Shown here: piece by piece, positions 1 to 6,365 of the stretch | Layout: each line of letters opens with the position of its first letter | Position numbering within the stretch: position 1 is the stretch's first letter | NCBI GenBank assembly: GCA_026987255.1 | Contig: JALSNA010000113.1 | Span: 1 to 16,362 of the forward strand | Direction: 5' to 3' | Length of the DNA stretch: 16,362 bases | DNA from: Hyphomicrobiales bacterium | Lineage (GTDB): Bacteria > Pseudomonadota > Alphaproteobacteria > Rhizobiales > Aestuariivirgaceae | The notes under the pieces: generated by a model | Told to the model about the DNA's origin: nothing | Database searches by the model: none | Seen by the model: the letters and a program-made list of their open reading frames with translations, nothing else | Made by a program: the position numbers and the translations under genes

Positions 1-1
1 C

Positions 2-145
2 GTGCCCGGCGCGGCCGTGGTCTCTTCCCTGCCCGGACAGCGCGCATCGGTGAAGCCGGGCTCTGCGGCGGCGAAATTGTTCATCGACGGGATCTGGCCG
101 GATGTCCGCAAGGGCCGGGTGGATGATTTCTCCTTGCCACAATGA
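2..145 (+). CDS. 3' end of an unidentified gene (partial)
   Basis: An open frame enters from the left edge and stops at TGA 143-145; the other two + frames are closed by stops within this stretch. Codon third positions are mostly G or C, as in the genes nearby. The last 47 residues include GSAAAKLFIDGIWPDVRKGR and end in FSLPQ. I do not recognise the family and give no function. The gene converges on the AOR gene, with only nine bases between the two stop codons. Confidence 0.5.
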   Translation: MPGAAVVSSLPGQRASVKPGSAAAKLFIDGIWPDVRKGRVDDFSLPQ

Positions 146-159
146 CTTTGGGGGTCATT
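141..159. other. small inverted repeat spanning two convergent stop codons
   Basis: AATGAC (141-146) and GTCATT (154-159) form a perfect 6-base inverted repeat around a 7-base loop. It contains the stop codons of both convergent genes. Neither side is followed by a T-run, so it is at best a weak bidirectional terminator; it may be chance. Confidence 0.3.
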
Positions 160-1990
160 CCGTCAATGCCGGCAAGCCCAAGCGCTCCAGCAGGGCCGGT
201 TCGGGGCGGCCCTGATCGTCCCATTGGCGCAACCGGTAATAGGCCTCCAGCATCGCTTGCAGATGGCAGACCTCGCCCCTGTTGACGCCGGAGGGGGCCG
301 GTTCGTTCAGGGAGCGGGGCGGCAGGGTGTCATCGCGCCCGGCAAAGCCCGCCGCCAGGTTGAACAGGCGCTCCAAAGTCCAGATGCGTTCACCGGCCTT
401 CAGGAGGCGCTCCTTCGTCCAGTTTCCCTCGCAGGCGGCGTCCATCAGCCGGGCCATGAAATCGAGATCCCATCCGGCGGTGGTGAAGGCGCAGATGCCG
501 AGCGAATCGATGGCGGCATTCTCGTCCTGGGTATCCTTGACGATGGGCGGCTTGACGGCGGGATCGGCGGTGGTGAAATCGCTCTGGTAGGGATCGGCGC
601 GCAGATGGCAGGCGCCGCGCGGCGAGGTGGCATAGGCCAGCCCCATGCCCTGCATGGCGCGCGGATCGTAGCCGGGGAACTCCTGGCCCTTGACGCTCAT
701 CGACAGCTCCGGGCGGCCATGCTGTGCGCACAGCCGCCGTGAGCCCTTGGCCAGTTCGGCTCCGAAGCCCTCGGCGCGCGCCGTTTGCGCCACCATCTCC
801 ACCAGGGCTTGCGGCGAGCCGAAGGGCAAGGGCATGCCGGTTTCCGATTCGCTGATCACGCCGAGTTCGTAAAGCTCCATGGCGGCGGCCAGGGTGACGC
901 CGAAGGAGATGGGATCCATGCCCTCCTCGTTGCAGACCATGTTGGCATAGGTGCAGGCATCGAGATCGGCAACGCCCACCATGGCGCCCAGGGCATAGGC
1001 GGATTCGTATTCCAGCCCGCCCTGGGGCAGGGTGTAGCGCTTGCCCTTTCTGGCGGTGAAATGATCCGGCTGGATCCTCGCCACCCGCCCGCAGCCGATG
1101 GTGCAGGCAAAACAGGCCTTGTTGGTCACCAGGTTGGGCCGCCGCCCCGGGGCGGGCGGGGTGCGCATGGCCTGTTCGGAAATGTCCTCGTATTTCTCGA
1201 AGGTCACATCCCGGCAGTTGCGGGTGGGCAGGGCGCCGAAGGCCCCGGTCTTGCTCATCATGGCGATGGTGCCATAGGTGGTCAGGCTGTGGCGCGAGGC
1301 GGAGGCGGCCAGCAGGGCATGGCCCTCCATGACAACTTCGGCGAAGCGGGCCGGATCCTTGACGCTGACGCCACGCTGGCCGCGCACCGCGATGGCCTTG
1401 AGGGCCTTCGCCCCCATGACCGCGCCCACCCCGGAGCGTCCGGCGGCGCGGTCGCGGTCGTTCATGATGGCGGCGAAACGCACGCGATTTTCTCCGGCGC
1501 GGCCGATGCCGGCCACCTTGACATCGTGGCCGTGGCGTTCCTTCAGCGCCTCTTCCGCCTCCCAGAAGCTCTTTCCCCAGATGAAATCCTCAGCCGGGCG
1601 CAGCTCGGCGCGGTCATTGTCGAGCCACAGATAGACGGGGCTTTCGGCGCGGCCGGTGAAAATGATCATGTCCCATCCGGCGAACTTCAGGGCGGCGCCG
1701 AAATAGCCACCGGAATTGGAGCAGGCGATGGCGCCGGTGAGCGCGCCCTTGGTGATGACCGCATAGCGCCCGCCGGTGGCCGCCGATGTGCCGGTCAGCG
1801 GGCCGGTGGCGAAGATCAGCGGCACATCGGGCGACAGCGGATCGGCCCTGGGATCGCATTCGGCGAAGAGATAGCGGCTGGCCAGCCCGCGCAGGCCGAT
1901 ACAGGCATCGCGCCAGTCCTTGTTCAGAGGCTCGGCCACGCATGTTCGCGAGGTGAGATCGACACGCAGAATCTTGCCTTGCCAGCTCAT
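155..1990 (-). CDS. aor: Aldehyde:ferredoxin oxidoreductase (tungsten-pterin enzyme)
   Basis: Oxidises aldehydes to carboxylic acids in the cytoplasm and passes two electrons to ferredoxin, using a tungsten bis-pterin cofactor and one [4Fe-4S] cluster (family knowledge). The predicted protein has 611 residues, close to the roughly 605 of Pyrococcus AOR. Visible are the N-terminal MSWQGKILRVDL, the pterin-binding region AAGRSGVGAVMGAKALKAIAV (about 182-202), cluster cysteines C293-x2-C296-x3-C300, and the fourth ligand in D495-S-L-G-I-C500, the family's DxxGxC motif. I chose ATG at 1990 because it gives the family-typical N-terminus and has GGAGAG eight bases upstream; a longer TTG-started frame reaches 2041. 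The gene is divergent from the MBX-like operon and shares its control region. AorA/AorC-type partner genes are not seen. The family is clear; substrate and metal are inferred. Confidence 0.93.
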   Translation of the reverse strand: MSWQGKILRVDLTSRTCVAEPLNKDWRDACIGLRGLASRYLFAECDPRADPLSPDVPLIFATGPLTGTSAATGGRYAVITKGALTGAIACSNSGGYFGAALKFAGWDMIIFTGRAESPVYLWLDNDRAELRPAEDFIWGKSFWEAEEALKERHGHDVKVAGIGRAGENRVRFAAIMNDRDRAAGRSGVGAVMGAKALKAIAVRGQRGVSVKDPARFAEVVMEGHALLAASASRHSLTTYGTIAMMSKTGAFGALPTRNCRDVTFEKYEDISEQAMRTPPAPGRRPNLVTNKACFACTIGCGRVARIQPDHFTARKGKRYTLPQGGLEYESAYALGAMVGVADLDACTYANMVCNEEGMDPISFGVTLAAAMELYELGVISESETGMPLPFGSPQALVEMVAQTARAEGFGAELAKGSRRLCAQHGRPELSMSVKGQEFPGYDPRAMQGMGLAYATSPRGACHLRADPYQSDFTTADPAVKPPIVKDTQDENAAIDSLGICAFTTAGWDLDFMARLMDAACEGNWTKERLLKAGERIWTLERLFNLAAGFAGRDDTLPPRSLNEPAPSGVNRGEVCHLQAMLEAYYRLRQWDDQGRPEPALLERLGLPALTE

Positions 1991-2040
1991 GGATTCAGCT
2001 CTCCATTGCGGTTCCGGGTTGCCATTGGGCATCTTTGTCA

Positions 2041-2150
2041 ACTGTCTTGAAGACCATCCTCACCCCTCCGCCAGCCGCTCGCAGCGTCCCATGACCCGGA
2101 TGGTTGGCAGGGGGAGGATGGATGTCAAGACTCCCCTTTGCCATGACAGT
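2041..2150 (-). ncRNA. Candidate structured RNA leader of the aor transcript
   Basis: The two arms of a long imperfect inverted repeat lie at 2044-2082 and 2101-2131. Pairings I can trace are GTCTTGA 2044-2050 with TCAAGAC 2125-2131, CCATCCTC with GAGGATGG, then CCCC with GGGG, and a short inner GCCA helix, about 24 pairs with small bulges. Read as - strand RNA, the loop region can form two more short hairpins (CCAU..AUGG and CGCU..AGCG), giving a three-way junction. ACTGTC 2041-2046 can alternatively pair with GACAGT 2145-2150, competing with the outer helix. It ends 50 bases upstream of the aor start. A cofactor-sensing riboswitch of the Moco/Tuco type is possible for a tungsten-pterin enzyme, but I cannot match its consensus by eye. 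A mobile palindromic repeat is the alternative. Confidence 0.4.
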
Positions 2151-2214
2151 AGCCGCATTCGCACGGCATTTCCATCCACGGCGGGGCGAAGGGCGCAAAA
2201 ATGTGCCAAACCTG

Positions 2215-2223
2215 AGCATAACA
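2215..2223 (-). promoter_or_regulatory. Extended -10 promoter candidate for aor
   Basis: On the - strand this reads TGTTATGCT, a TGn extension followed by TATGCT (four of six matches to TATAAT). Transcription would start near 2208, leaving a leader of about 220 bases that contains the structured repeat. The FNR-like site at 2246-2259 would then be centred about 42-45 bases upstream, near the usual class II activator position. No start site has been mapped. Confidence 0.4.
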
Positions 2224-2245
2224 CTCTGAAATTGCCCGGTTATTC

Positions 2246-2259
2246 TTGACTTTCATCAA
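2246..2259. promoter_or_regulatory. FNR-type anaerobox
   Basis: TTGAC-TTTC-ATCAA matches the FNR/FixK consensus TTGAT-N4-ATCAA at nine of ten specified positions. It lies in the divergent control region of genes for oxygen-sensitive enzymes, which suits activation under low oxygen. Confidence 0.65.
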
Positions 2260-2278
2260 GCCGCAAAAGAGCCAGAAT

Positions 2279-2292
2279 GTGACCTTCATCAA
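2279..2292. promoter_or_regulatory. Second, weaker FNR-type site
   Basis: GTGAC-CTTC-ATCAA matches the FNR/FixK consensus at eight of ten positions, with a perfect right half. It begins exactly 33 bases after the first site, about three helical turns, so two dimers could sit on the same DNA face. It may serve the + strand operon. Confidence 0.45.
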
Positions 2293-2333
2293 AATCATGG
2301 AGCCAATTGCGGGCAATCCGTCAAGCCAAGTTG

Positions 2334-2348
2334 CGAAACCGGGTTTCG
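2334..2348. promoter_or_regulatory. 15-base palindrome upstream of the MBX-like operon
   Basis: CGAAACC-G-GGTTTCG is a perfect 7-base inverted repeat about one base, roughly 100 bases upstream of the first gene of the operon. It could be an operator or a small leader hairpin. No known regulator is recognised. Confidence 0.35.
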
Positions 2349-2445
2349 GCCTGTGGACAAAAAATCAGAAAGTTCTAATATTCCGATGAAGCAAGGGTCC
2401 TGTTTGCCGCTCTCTTCGAAGCGGCGCGAGAGGAGGCCTGAACCG

Positions 2446-2937
2446 ATGCGCAGATTTGCCTTGATCGCGGTGGGGATTTTCATCGTCTGGCTGGCGCTGG
2501 CAGGCAGGCTGACCCTGGCGGAGGTGGTCACCGGGGCGCTGGTGGCGGCCGGTGTCGCGGCCTTGTCGCGGCATCATCTGGCGCTGCTCGACGACATTCG
2601 CCTTACGCCCATGTTGCCGGTGCATCTGGCGCGCTATTTCTGGACATTCTTCATTGCGCTTGTGGGGGCCAATCTCGACGTGGCGCGCCGGGTGATCTCG
2701 CCGAAACCGGATATTCACCCGGCGCTGGTGGAGGTCAGGACGGCGCTGACCTCGGATCTGGGCAAGCTGTGGCTGGCCAATTCCATCACCCTGACACCGG
2801 GCACGCTGAGCGTGGACGTGGTGGGCGATGTCCTCAAGGTGCACTGGATCGATGCCACGCCGGGGCGCGACATGGAGCACGCAACGCGCGCCATTGCGGA
2901 GAAGTTCGAGGCCAGGCTGAAGGGGTTTCTGTCATGA
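2446..2937 (+). CDS. MrpE/MbxA-like membrane subunit
   Basis: A 163-residue membrane protein of the MnhE/MrpE family (subunit A of MBH/MBX complexes), part of the ion-translocating membrane module. Two hydrophobic segments at about 4-40 are followed by a short cytoplasmic domain with the family signature ANSITLTPGTLSVDVVGD near 113-130. ATG 2446 was chosen because AGGAGG (2431-2436) sits nine bases upstream; an in-frame upstream ATG at 2353 would add a hydrophilic 31-residue leader without a ribosome site. It is the first gene of the operon and its TGA overlaps the next ATG as ATGA. The family is clear; its exact role in the complex is inferred from homologous structures. Confidence 0.9.
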   Translation: MRRFALIAVGIFIVWLALAGRLTLAEVVTGALVAAGVAALSRHHLALLDDIRLTPMLPVHLARYFWTFFIALVGANLDVARRVISPKPDIHPALVEVRTALTSDLGKLWLANSITLTPGTLSVDVVGDVLKVHWIDATPGRDMEHATRAIAEKFEARLKGFLS

Positions 2938-3206
2938 GCATGGCGCAATTGGGCATCCTGGGCGCAACTGGCCTGCTGCTGATGCTGGCGGCGGTGGCGC
3001 TGGCGCTGTGGCGGCTGCTTTTGGGGCCATCCACGCCGGACAGGGTGGTGGCGGCCGATACCCTGGGCGTGATCACCACGGCGGGGCTGGTATGGCTGGC
3101 CAGCGCCCTGGACAATGGCATCTATCTCGATGTCGCCCTGGTCTATGCGGCCCTGGCCTTCATTGGCGTGGTGGCCATCGCGCGGGCCCTGGAGCGGCAC
3201 GAATAG
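2934..3206 (+). CDS. MrpF/MbxB-like membrane subunit
   Basis: A 90-residue protein with three predicted membrane helices, the usual size for MrpF/MnhF (MbhB/MbxB). The motif GPSTPDRVVAADTLGV at about 31-46 and the YLDVALVYAALAFIG stretch near 64-78 are typical of the family, including the conserved Asp residues in the membrane. Its ATG overlaps the stop of the MrpE-like gene, so translation is probably coupled. It should act in the Na+/H+ translocating part of the complex. Confidence 0.9.
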   Translation: MSMAQLGILGATGLLLMLAAVALALWRLLLGPSTPDRVVAADTLGVITTAGLVWLASALDNGIYLDVALVYAALAFIGVVAIARALERHE

Positions 3207-3220
3207 GGGGAGAGGGGAAC

Positions 3221-3532
3221 ATGGCTGTCATCGGCGATCTTTTCCTGGTTCTTGGCGGTCTGTTCCTGTTTCTCGGGGCGCTGGGGATCGTGCGCATGCC
3301 GGATGTCTTCAACCGCCTGCAGGCGGGCACCAAGGCGGCCACCCTGGGGGCGCTGGGCATCATTGCCGGGGTATTCTTCCATCATCCGGGCTGGTGGGCG
3401 AAGCTGATGATCATCGCCCTTTTCGTGCTGATCACCTCGCCGGTGGGGTCCTCGACCATTGCGCGCGCCGCGCTTTCGGCCGGCATCCGGCCATGGCGGG
3501 AGCGCGGCGAAGATGAAGGAGAAGGCGCATGA
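3221..3532 (+). CDS. MrpG/MbxC-like membrane subunit
   Basis: A 103-residue MnhG/MrpG (MbhC/MbxC) family protein with three hydrophobic segments. The signature RMPDVFNRLQAGTKAATLG occupies about residues 25-43, followed by a charged C-terminal tail. It has its own ribosome site (GGGGGAGAGGGG just upstream) and lies 14 bases after the MrpF-like gene, one of the few non-overlapping junctions here. Its TGA overlaps the ATG of the next gene. Confidence 0.9.
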   Translation: MAVIGDLFLVLGGLFLFLGALGIVRMPDVFNRLQAGTKAATLGALGIIAGVFFHHPGWWAKLMIIALFVLITSPVGSSTIARAALSAGIRPWRERGEDEGEGA

Positions 3533-3792
3533 CCGTGCTGGTTGCCATATCCGTTGCCGTCATGCTCATTGCCGCGATCATGGCCGTCGCCCTGCGCAAC
3601 TGGCTGGCCGCGGTGGCCGCCTTGTCGGTGGTGTCCCTGGCCCTGTCGTTCCTGTTTGCCCTGTTGCGCGCGCCGGACGTGGCGCTGGCCGAGGCGGCGG
3701 TGGGGGCGGGGCTGTCCGGCGTCCTGCTGGCCTTGACGCTGCGCCGCATTGGTCTGTGGGGCGGCCGGGAGAAGAAGGGGGAGAAGGAATGA
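3529..3792 (+). CDS. MbhD/MbxD-like subunit (DUF4040)
   Basis: An 87-residue, three-helix membrane protein matching the MbhD family, which is also the C-terminal part of MrpA. The conserved segment APDVALAEAAVGAGLSGVLL at about 48-67 contains Asp50 and Glu55; acidic residues here lie on the proposed ion path in MBH and Mrp (family knowledge). The C-terminus is strongly charged. It starts and ends with ATGA overlaps, so it is embedded in the coupled operon. Confidence 0.88.
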   Translation: MTVLVAISVAVMLIAAIMAVALRNWLAAVAALSVVSLALSFLFALLRAPDVALAEAAVGAGLSGVLLALTLRRIGLWGGREKKGEKE

Positions 3793-4532
3793 AAAGCGCT
3801 GGCGGATATGCGCCTGCCCGCATCCGGGGGCATGAAAGAAACCACGGCAAGACGGTGGCCTCCGTGCTGTTCCTCGGCGGGCTGGGGCTGATGCTGTTCG
3901 AGCTGATCTCGGCCGTGCCCTTCGGCTCGGCTCCCATGCAGGTGGGGCAGGCCATCGCCGGGGAGGCCTTTGCGCGCACCGGGGCGGACAATATCGTCAC
4001 CGCCATCTTGCTGGGCTATCGCGGCCTGGACACCTTGGGAGAGGTGACCATCCTCTTTACCGCCGCGGCGGCGGCCGGCATGGTGCTGGCCGGGGCCGGG
4101 CGCGGCGAGGCGCAAGGGCAGGAGGCGGGCTTCATCTTCCGCACCGCGGCATGGATGCTCTTTCCCTTCCTGCTGGTGCTGGGGGCCTACATCATCATTC
4201 ACGGGCACCTGACGCCCGGCGGCGGCTTTCAGGGCGGCGCCATCCTGGCGGCGGCCTTCTTCACGCCGCTGCTGGCCAGTCCGGCCAGCCCGTTCAATCA
4301 CCGGGTGGCCATTCTGGTGGAAGGCTTCGCGGGGCTGGTCTTTGTCGTCATCGGGCTTGCGGGGCTCGCGAAAGGGGCCTTTCTGACCCAGCTTTTGGGC
4401 ACCGGGACGCCGGGGGCGCTGCTGTCGGCAGGATCGCTGCCGGTGCTCTATGTGGCCATCGGGCTGAAGGTGGGCTCGGAGCTGGCCGGTCTCATGGCGC
4501 GGGTGTTCGGCGAGGGGAGTGCCAGGTCATGA
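3789..4532 (+). CDS. Fused MbhE-MbhF (MrpA C-terminus/MnhB) subunit
   Basis: A 247-residue membrane protein joining two units that are separate in MBH. Residues about 22-103 resemble MbhE and the end of MrpA, with GYRGLDTLGEVTILF (76-90) including Asp81 and Glu85. Residues about 115-243 resemble MnhB/MrpB/MbhF, with the signature HGHLTPGGGFQGG (138-150). The MBX gene set likewise lacks a separate E gene. It probably forms part of the ion-translocating module next to subunits D and G. The start codon overlaps the preceding stop. The ends of the two domains are approximate. Confidence 0.87.
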   Translation: MKSAGGYAPARIRGHERNHGKTVASVLFLGGLGLMLFELISAVPFGSAPMQVGQAIAGEAFARTGADNIVTAILLGYRGLDTLGEVTILFTAAAAAGMVLAGAGRGEAQGQEAGFIFRTAAWMLFPFLLVLGAYIIIHGHLTPGGGFQGGAILAAAFFTPLLASPASPFNHRVAILVEGFAGLVFVVIGLAGLAKGAFLTQLLGTGTPGALLSAGSLPVLYVAIGLKVGSELAGLMARVFGEGSARS

Positions 4533-4900
4533 CGGGAACGCTTCTCTATGGCGGCGCGATCGGCCTTGTGATCATCGGCCTGTATGCCATCGTGGCGCGG
4601 CGGCATCTGATGCGCAACATCTTCGGCCTGGCGGTCATGGAATCGGGGGTCAACCTGCTGCTGGCCAGCGTTGGCTACCGGCCGGGCGGGCATGCGCCCA
4701 TCCTGGTGGCGGGGGCTGCACCGGGGCCGCTGGTCGATCCCATCCCGCAGGCGCTGGTGCTGACGGCCATCGTCATCGGCTTTGGCGTGCTGGCGCTGGC
4801 GCTGGCGCTGGTGGTGCGGGTGCGGCAGGCCTATGGAACCTTGGACAACCGCGCCGTGGCCAGGCGGCTGCGGGCGGAAAACGGGGAGGCGCGGTCATGA
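4529..4900 (+). CDS. MrpC/NuoK-like (MbxG) membrane subunit
   Basis: A 123-residue protein with three membrane helices, of the NuoK/MnhC family (MbhG/MbxG). It shows GLAVMESGVNLLLASVGY at about 35-52, where a membrane Glu (E41) is characteristic of NuoK-type subunits, and DPIPQALVLTAIVIGFG near 71-87, typical of MnhC. A charged C-terminal tail follows. ATGA overlaps exist on both sides. Its expected role is proton or sodium transfer within the membrane arm. Confidence 0.9.
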   Translation: MTGTLLYGGAIGLVIIGLYAIVARRHLMRNIFGLAVMESGVNLLLASVGYRPGGHAPILVAGAAPGPLVDPIPQALVLTAIVIGFGVLALALALVVRVRQAYGTLDNRAVARRLRAENGEARS

Positions 4901-6360
4901 GCCAGTCGCTGCCTGCGATCATCTATCCGGTGGCCATCCCGCTCATGGGAGCCTTTCTTCTGCCCATCGGTGCGCGGCGCATGGCGGAACTGGCCGGACT
5001 TTTCGGGCGTATCGTGGTTCTCCTCTCCTTCTCCACGAGTCTTGCCCTGGCGGTCTCCATCTGGACCGCGGGTCCGGCCGTTTCGGCCATGGGCGGTTTT
5101 GCCGCGCCGCTTGGCATCGTCTTTTACGCCGACCGGCTGGCCATGCTCTTCCTGCTGGCGCTGAACGTGGCGGTCTTCCTGTTCTGGCCGCGCGGGCAGG
5201 GGGCGAAGGGAGGGCCTTGCACGCTCATGCTGGCGCTGCTGGCGGGCGGCTCGGGGCTGATCCTGTCGGGCGATCTGTTCAATATTTTCGTCTTCTATGA
5301 AATCACCGCGGTGGCTTCTTACGGGCTGGCGGCCAGCGGGCGCACCCATGCGGGCTTTGCCGCCGCCTTGCGCTTTCTCATCCTGGGCTCGGTGGGCTCG
5401 TCGCTGATGCTCATCGGCATAGCGCTCATCTATGCCAGGACCGGCACGCTGAACCTGGCCGATCTGTCGCGCATCGCGCCTCATGCGCTGACCGGGCCGG
5501 TGGGGCTGGCGGCCTTCATCCTGCTGCTCGCCGGGCTGGGGGTCAAGGCGGAGCTGGTGCCGCTCAATACCTGGGTGCCGGAAGTCTACGGGGCCGCGCC
5601 GGCGCGGGTCAGCGCGCTGCTGGCCGGGGTGGTCTCCAAGCTGGCCATGGTGGTGGCGCTGCGCTTTGTTGTGCAGGTCTTTCCCGGCGATGGGGCGCAC
5701 ACGGTGCTGCTGGTGGCGGGCATCCTGGGGGTGCTGGCCGGGGAGCTGGCGGCCTGGCGGGCGGGCAGCCTGATGGAGACCTTCAGCTATTCCTCCATCG
5801 CCCAGCTCGGCATGGTGGCCCTGGCCTTTTCGATTTCCGGGGCGGCGGGGATTGCCGCCGGGATCGCCCTGGCGCTGCATCACGCGGTGGTCAAGCCGGC
5901 CTTCTTCATGCTGGCGGCGCGCTGGCGCGGGCCGGTGGGCGGGCTGGCCGGGGCGGTCAAGGATTCGCCGCTGGCGGTGTGGCTGTTCGTCATCCTGTCG
6001 CTGTCGATCATCGGCATTCCGCCCTTCCCCGGATTCTGGGCCAAGTTCCTGTTCCTCAAGGCGGCCTTCGCCGCGCCCTCGGCCGGGGTATGGATCGCCG
6101 TTTTCGTCATGCTGGCGGGCACGGTGGTGGAGGCGGCCTATCTGTTCCGCGCCGTCTTGGTCTTCTTCGCTGACGGGGAGAGGGGCGGGAGCACACCGCG
6201 CTTTGCCTTCGCGCAGCTGGCGCCGGCGCTGGGGCTGGGAGCGGTGCTTCTGGCCGCCATGGTGTTCATCGCGCCGCTGGGGGCGTCGATTTCCGGCATG
6301 GCCGATGAGGCCTCCAATGCGGCGGCCATGGCCGCGCGGGTTCTGGATCGGGGAGAGTGA
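4897..6360 (+). CDS. MrpD/NuoM-type antiporter subunit (MbxH)
   Basis: A 487-residue, multi-helix antiporter-like subunit of the proton-translocating NADH dehydrogenase family (Proton_antipo_M). Residues expected for ion pumping are present: Glu135 in FVFYEITAVASYG (counterpart of NuoM Glu144), Lys217 in GLGVKAELVPLNTWVPE, and Lys333 in HHAVVKPAFF. The length is normal for MrpD. It overlaps its upstream neighbour by ATGA and is followed at once by a second antiporter-like gene, the H/H' tandem seen in MBX and not the single H of MBH. Whether it carries H+ or Na+ cannot be told from sequence. Confidence 0.92.
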   Translation: MSQSLPAIIYPVAIPLMGAFLLPIGARRMAELAGLFGRIVVLLSFSTSLALAVSIWTAGPAVSAMGGFAAPLGIVFYADRLAMLFLLALNVAVFLFWPRGQGAKGGPCTLMLALLAGGSGLILSGDLFNIFVFYEITAVASYGLAASGRTHAGFAAALRFLILGSVGSSLMLIGIALIYARTGTLNLADLSRIAPHALTGPVGLAAFILLLAGLGVKAELVPLNTWVPEVYGAAPARVSALLAGVVSKLAMVVALRFVVQVFPGDGAHTVLLVAGILGVLAGELAAWRAGSLMETFSYSSIAQLGMVALAFSISGAAGIAAGIALALHHAVVKPAFFMLAARWRGPVGGLAGAVKDSPLAVWLFVILSLSIIGIPPFPGFWAKFLFLKAAFAAPSAGVWIAVFVMLAGTVVEAAYLFRAVLVFFADGERGGSTPRFAFAQLAPALGLGAVLLAAMVFIAPLGASISGMADEASNAAAMAARVLDRGE

Positions 6361-6365
6361 CCGTC

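Larger units (their letters stand above)
1991..2445. promoter_or_regulatory. Divergent intergenic control region between aor and the MBX-like operon
   Basis: These 455 bases hold no convincing gene. The right half is noticeably more A+T-rich than its surroundings. The region contains a large inverted repeat (2041-2150), an extended -10 candidate facing aor, two FNR-like sites (2246-2259 and 2279-2292) and a 15-base palindrome (2334-2348). No strong -35/-10 pair could be fixed for the + strand operon. TCTAAT at 2374-2379 resembles a -10 but lacks a good -35. Confidence 0.7.

Noticed and set aside
1991..2041. N-terminal extension of AOR from a TTG at 2041
   Set aside because: The 17 extra residues are not family-like, and ATG 1990 has a good ribosome site and a standard AOR N-terminus.
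785..2050. Long + strand open frame antisense to the AOR gene
   Set aside because: It is a shadow of the AOR gene in GC-rich DNA: Gly/His/Ala-rich low-complexity protein, no family motif, while the - strand frame carries all AOR motifs.
2353..2445. Upstream start for the MrpE-like protein
   Set aside because: It adds a hydrophilic leader; ATG 2446 has AGGAGG nine bases upstream and starts at the first membrane helix.
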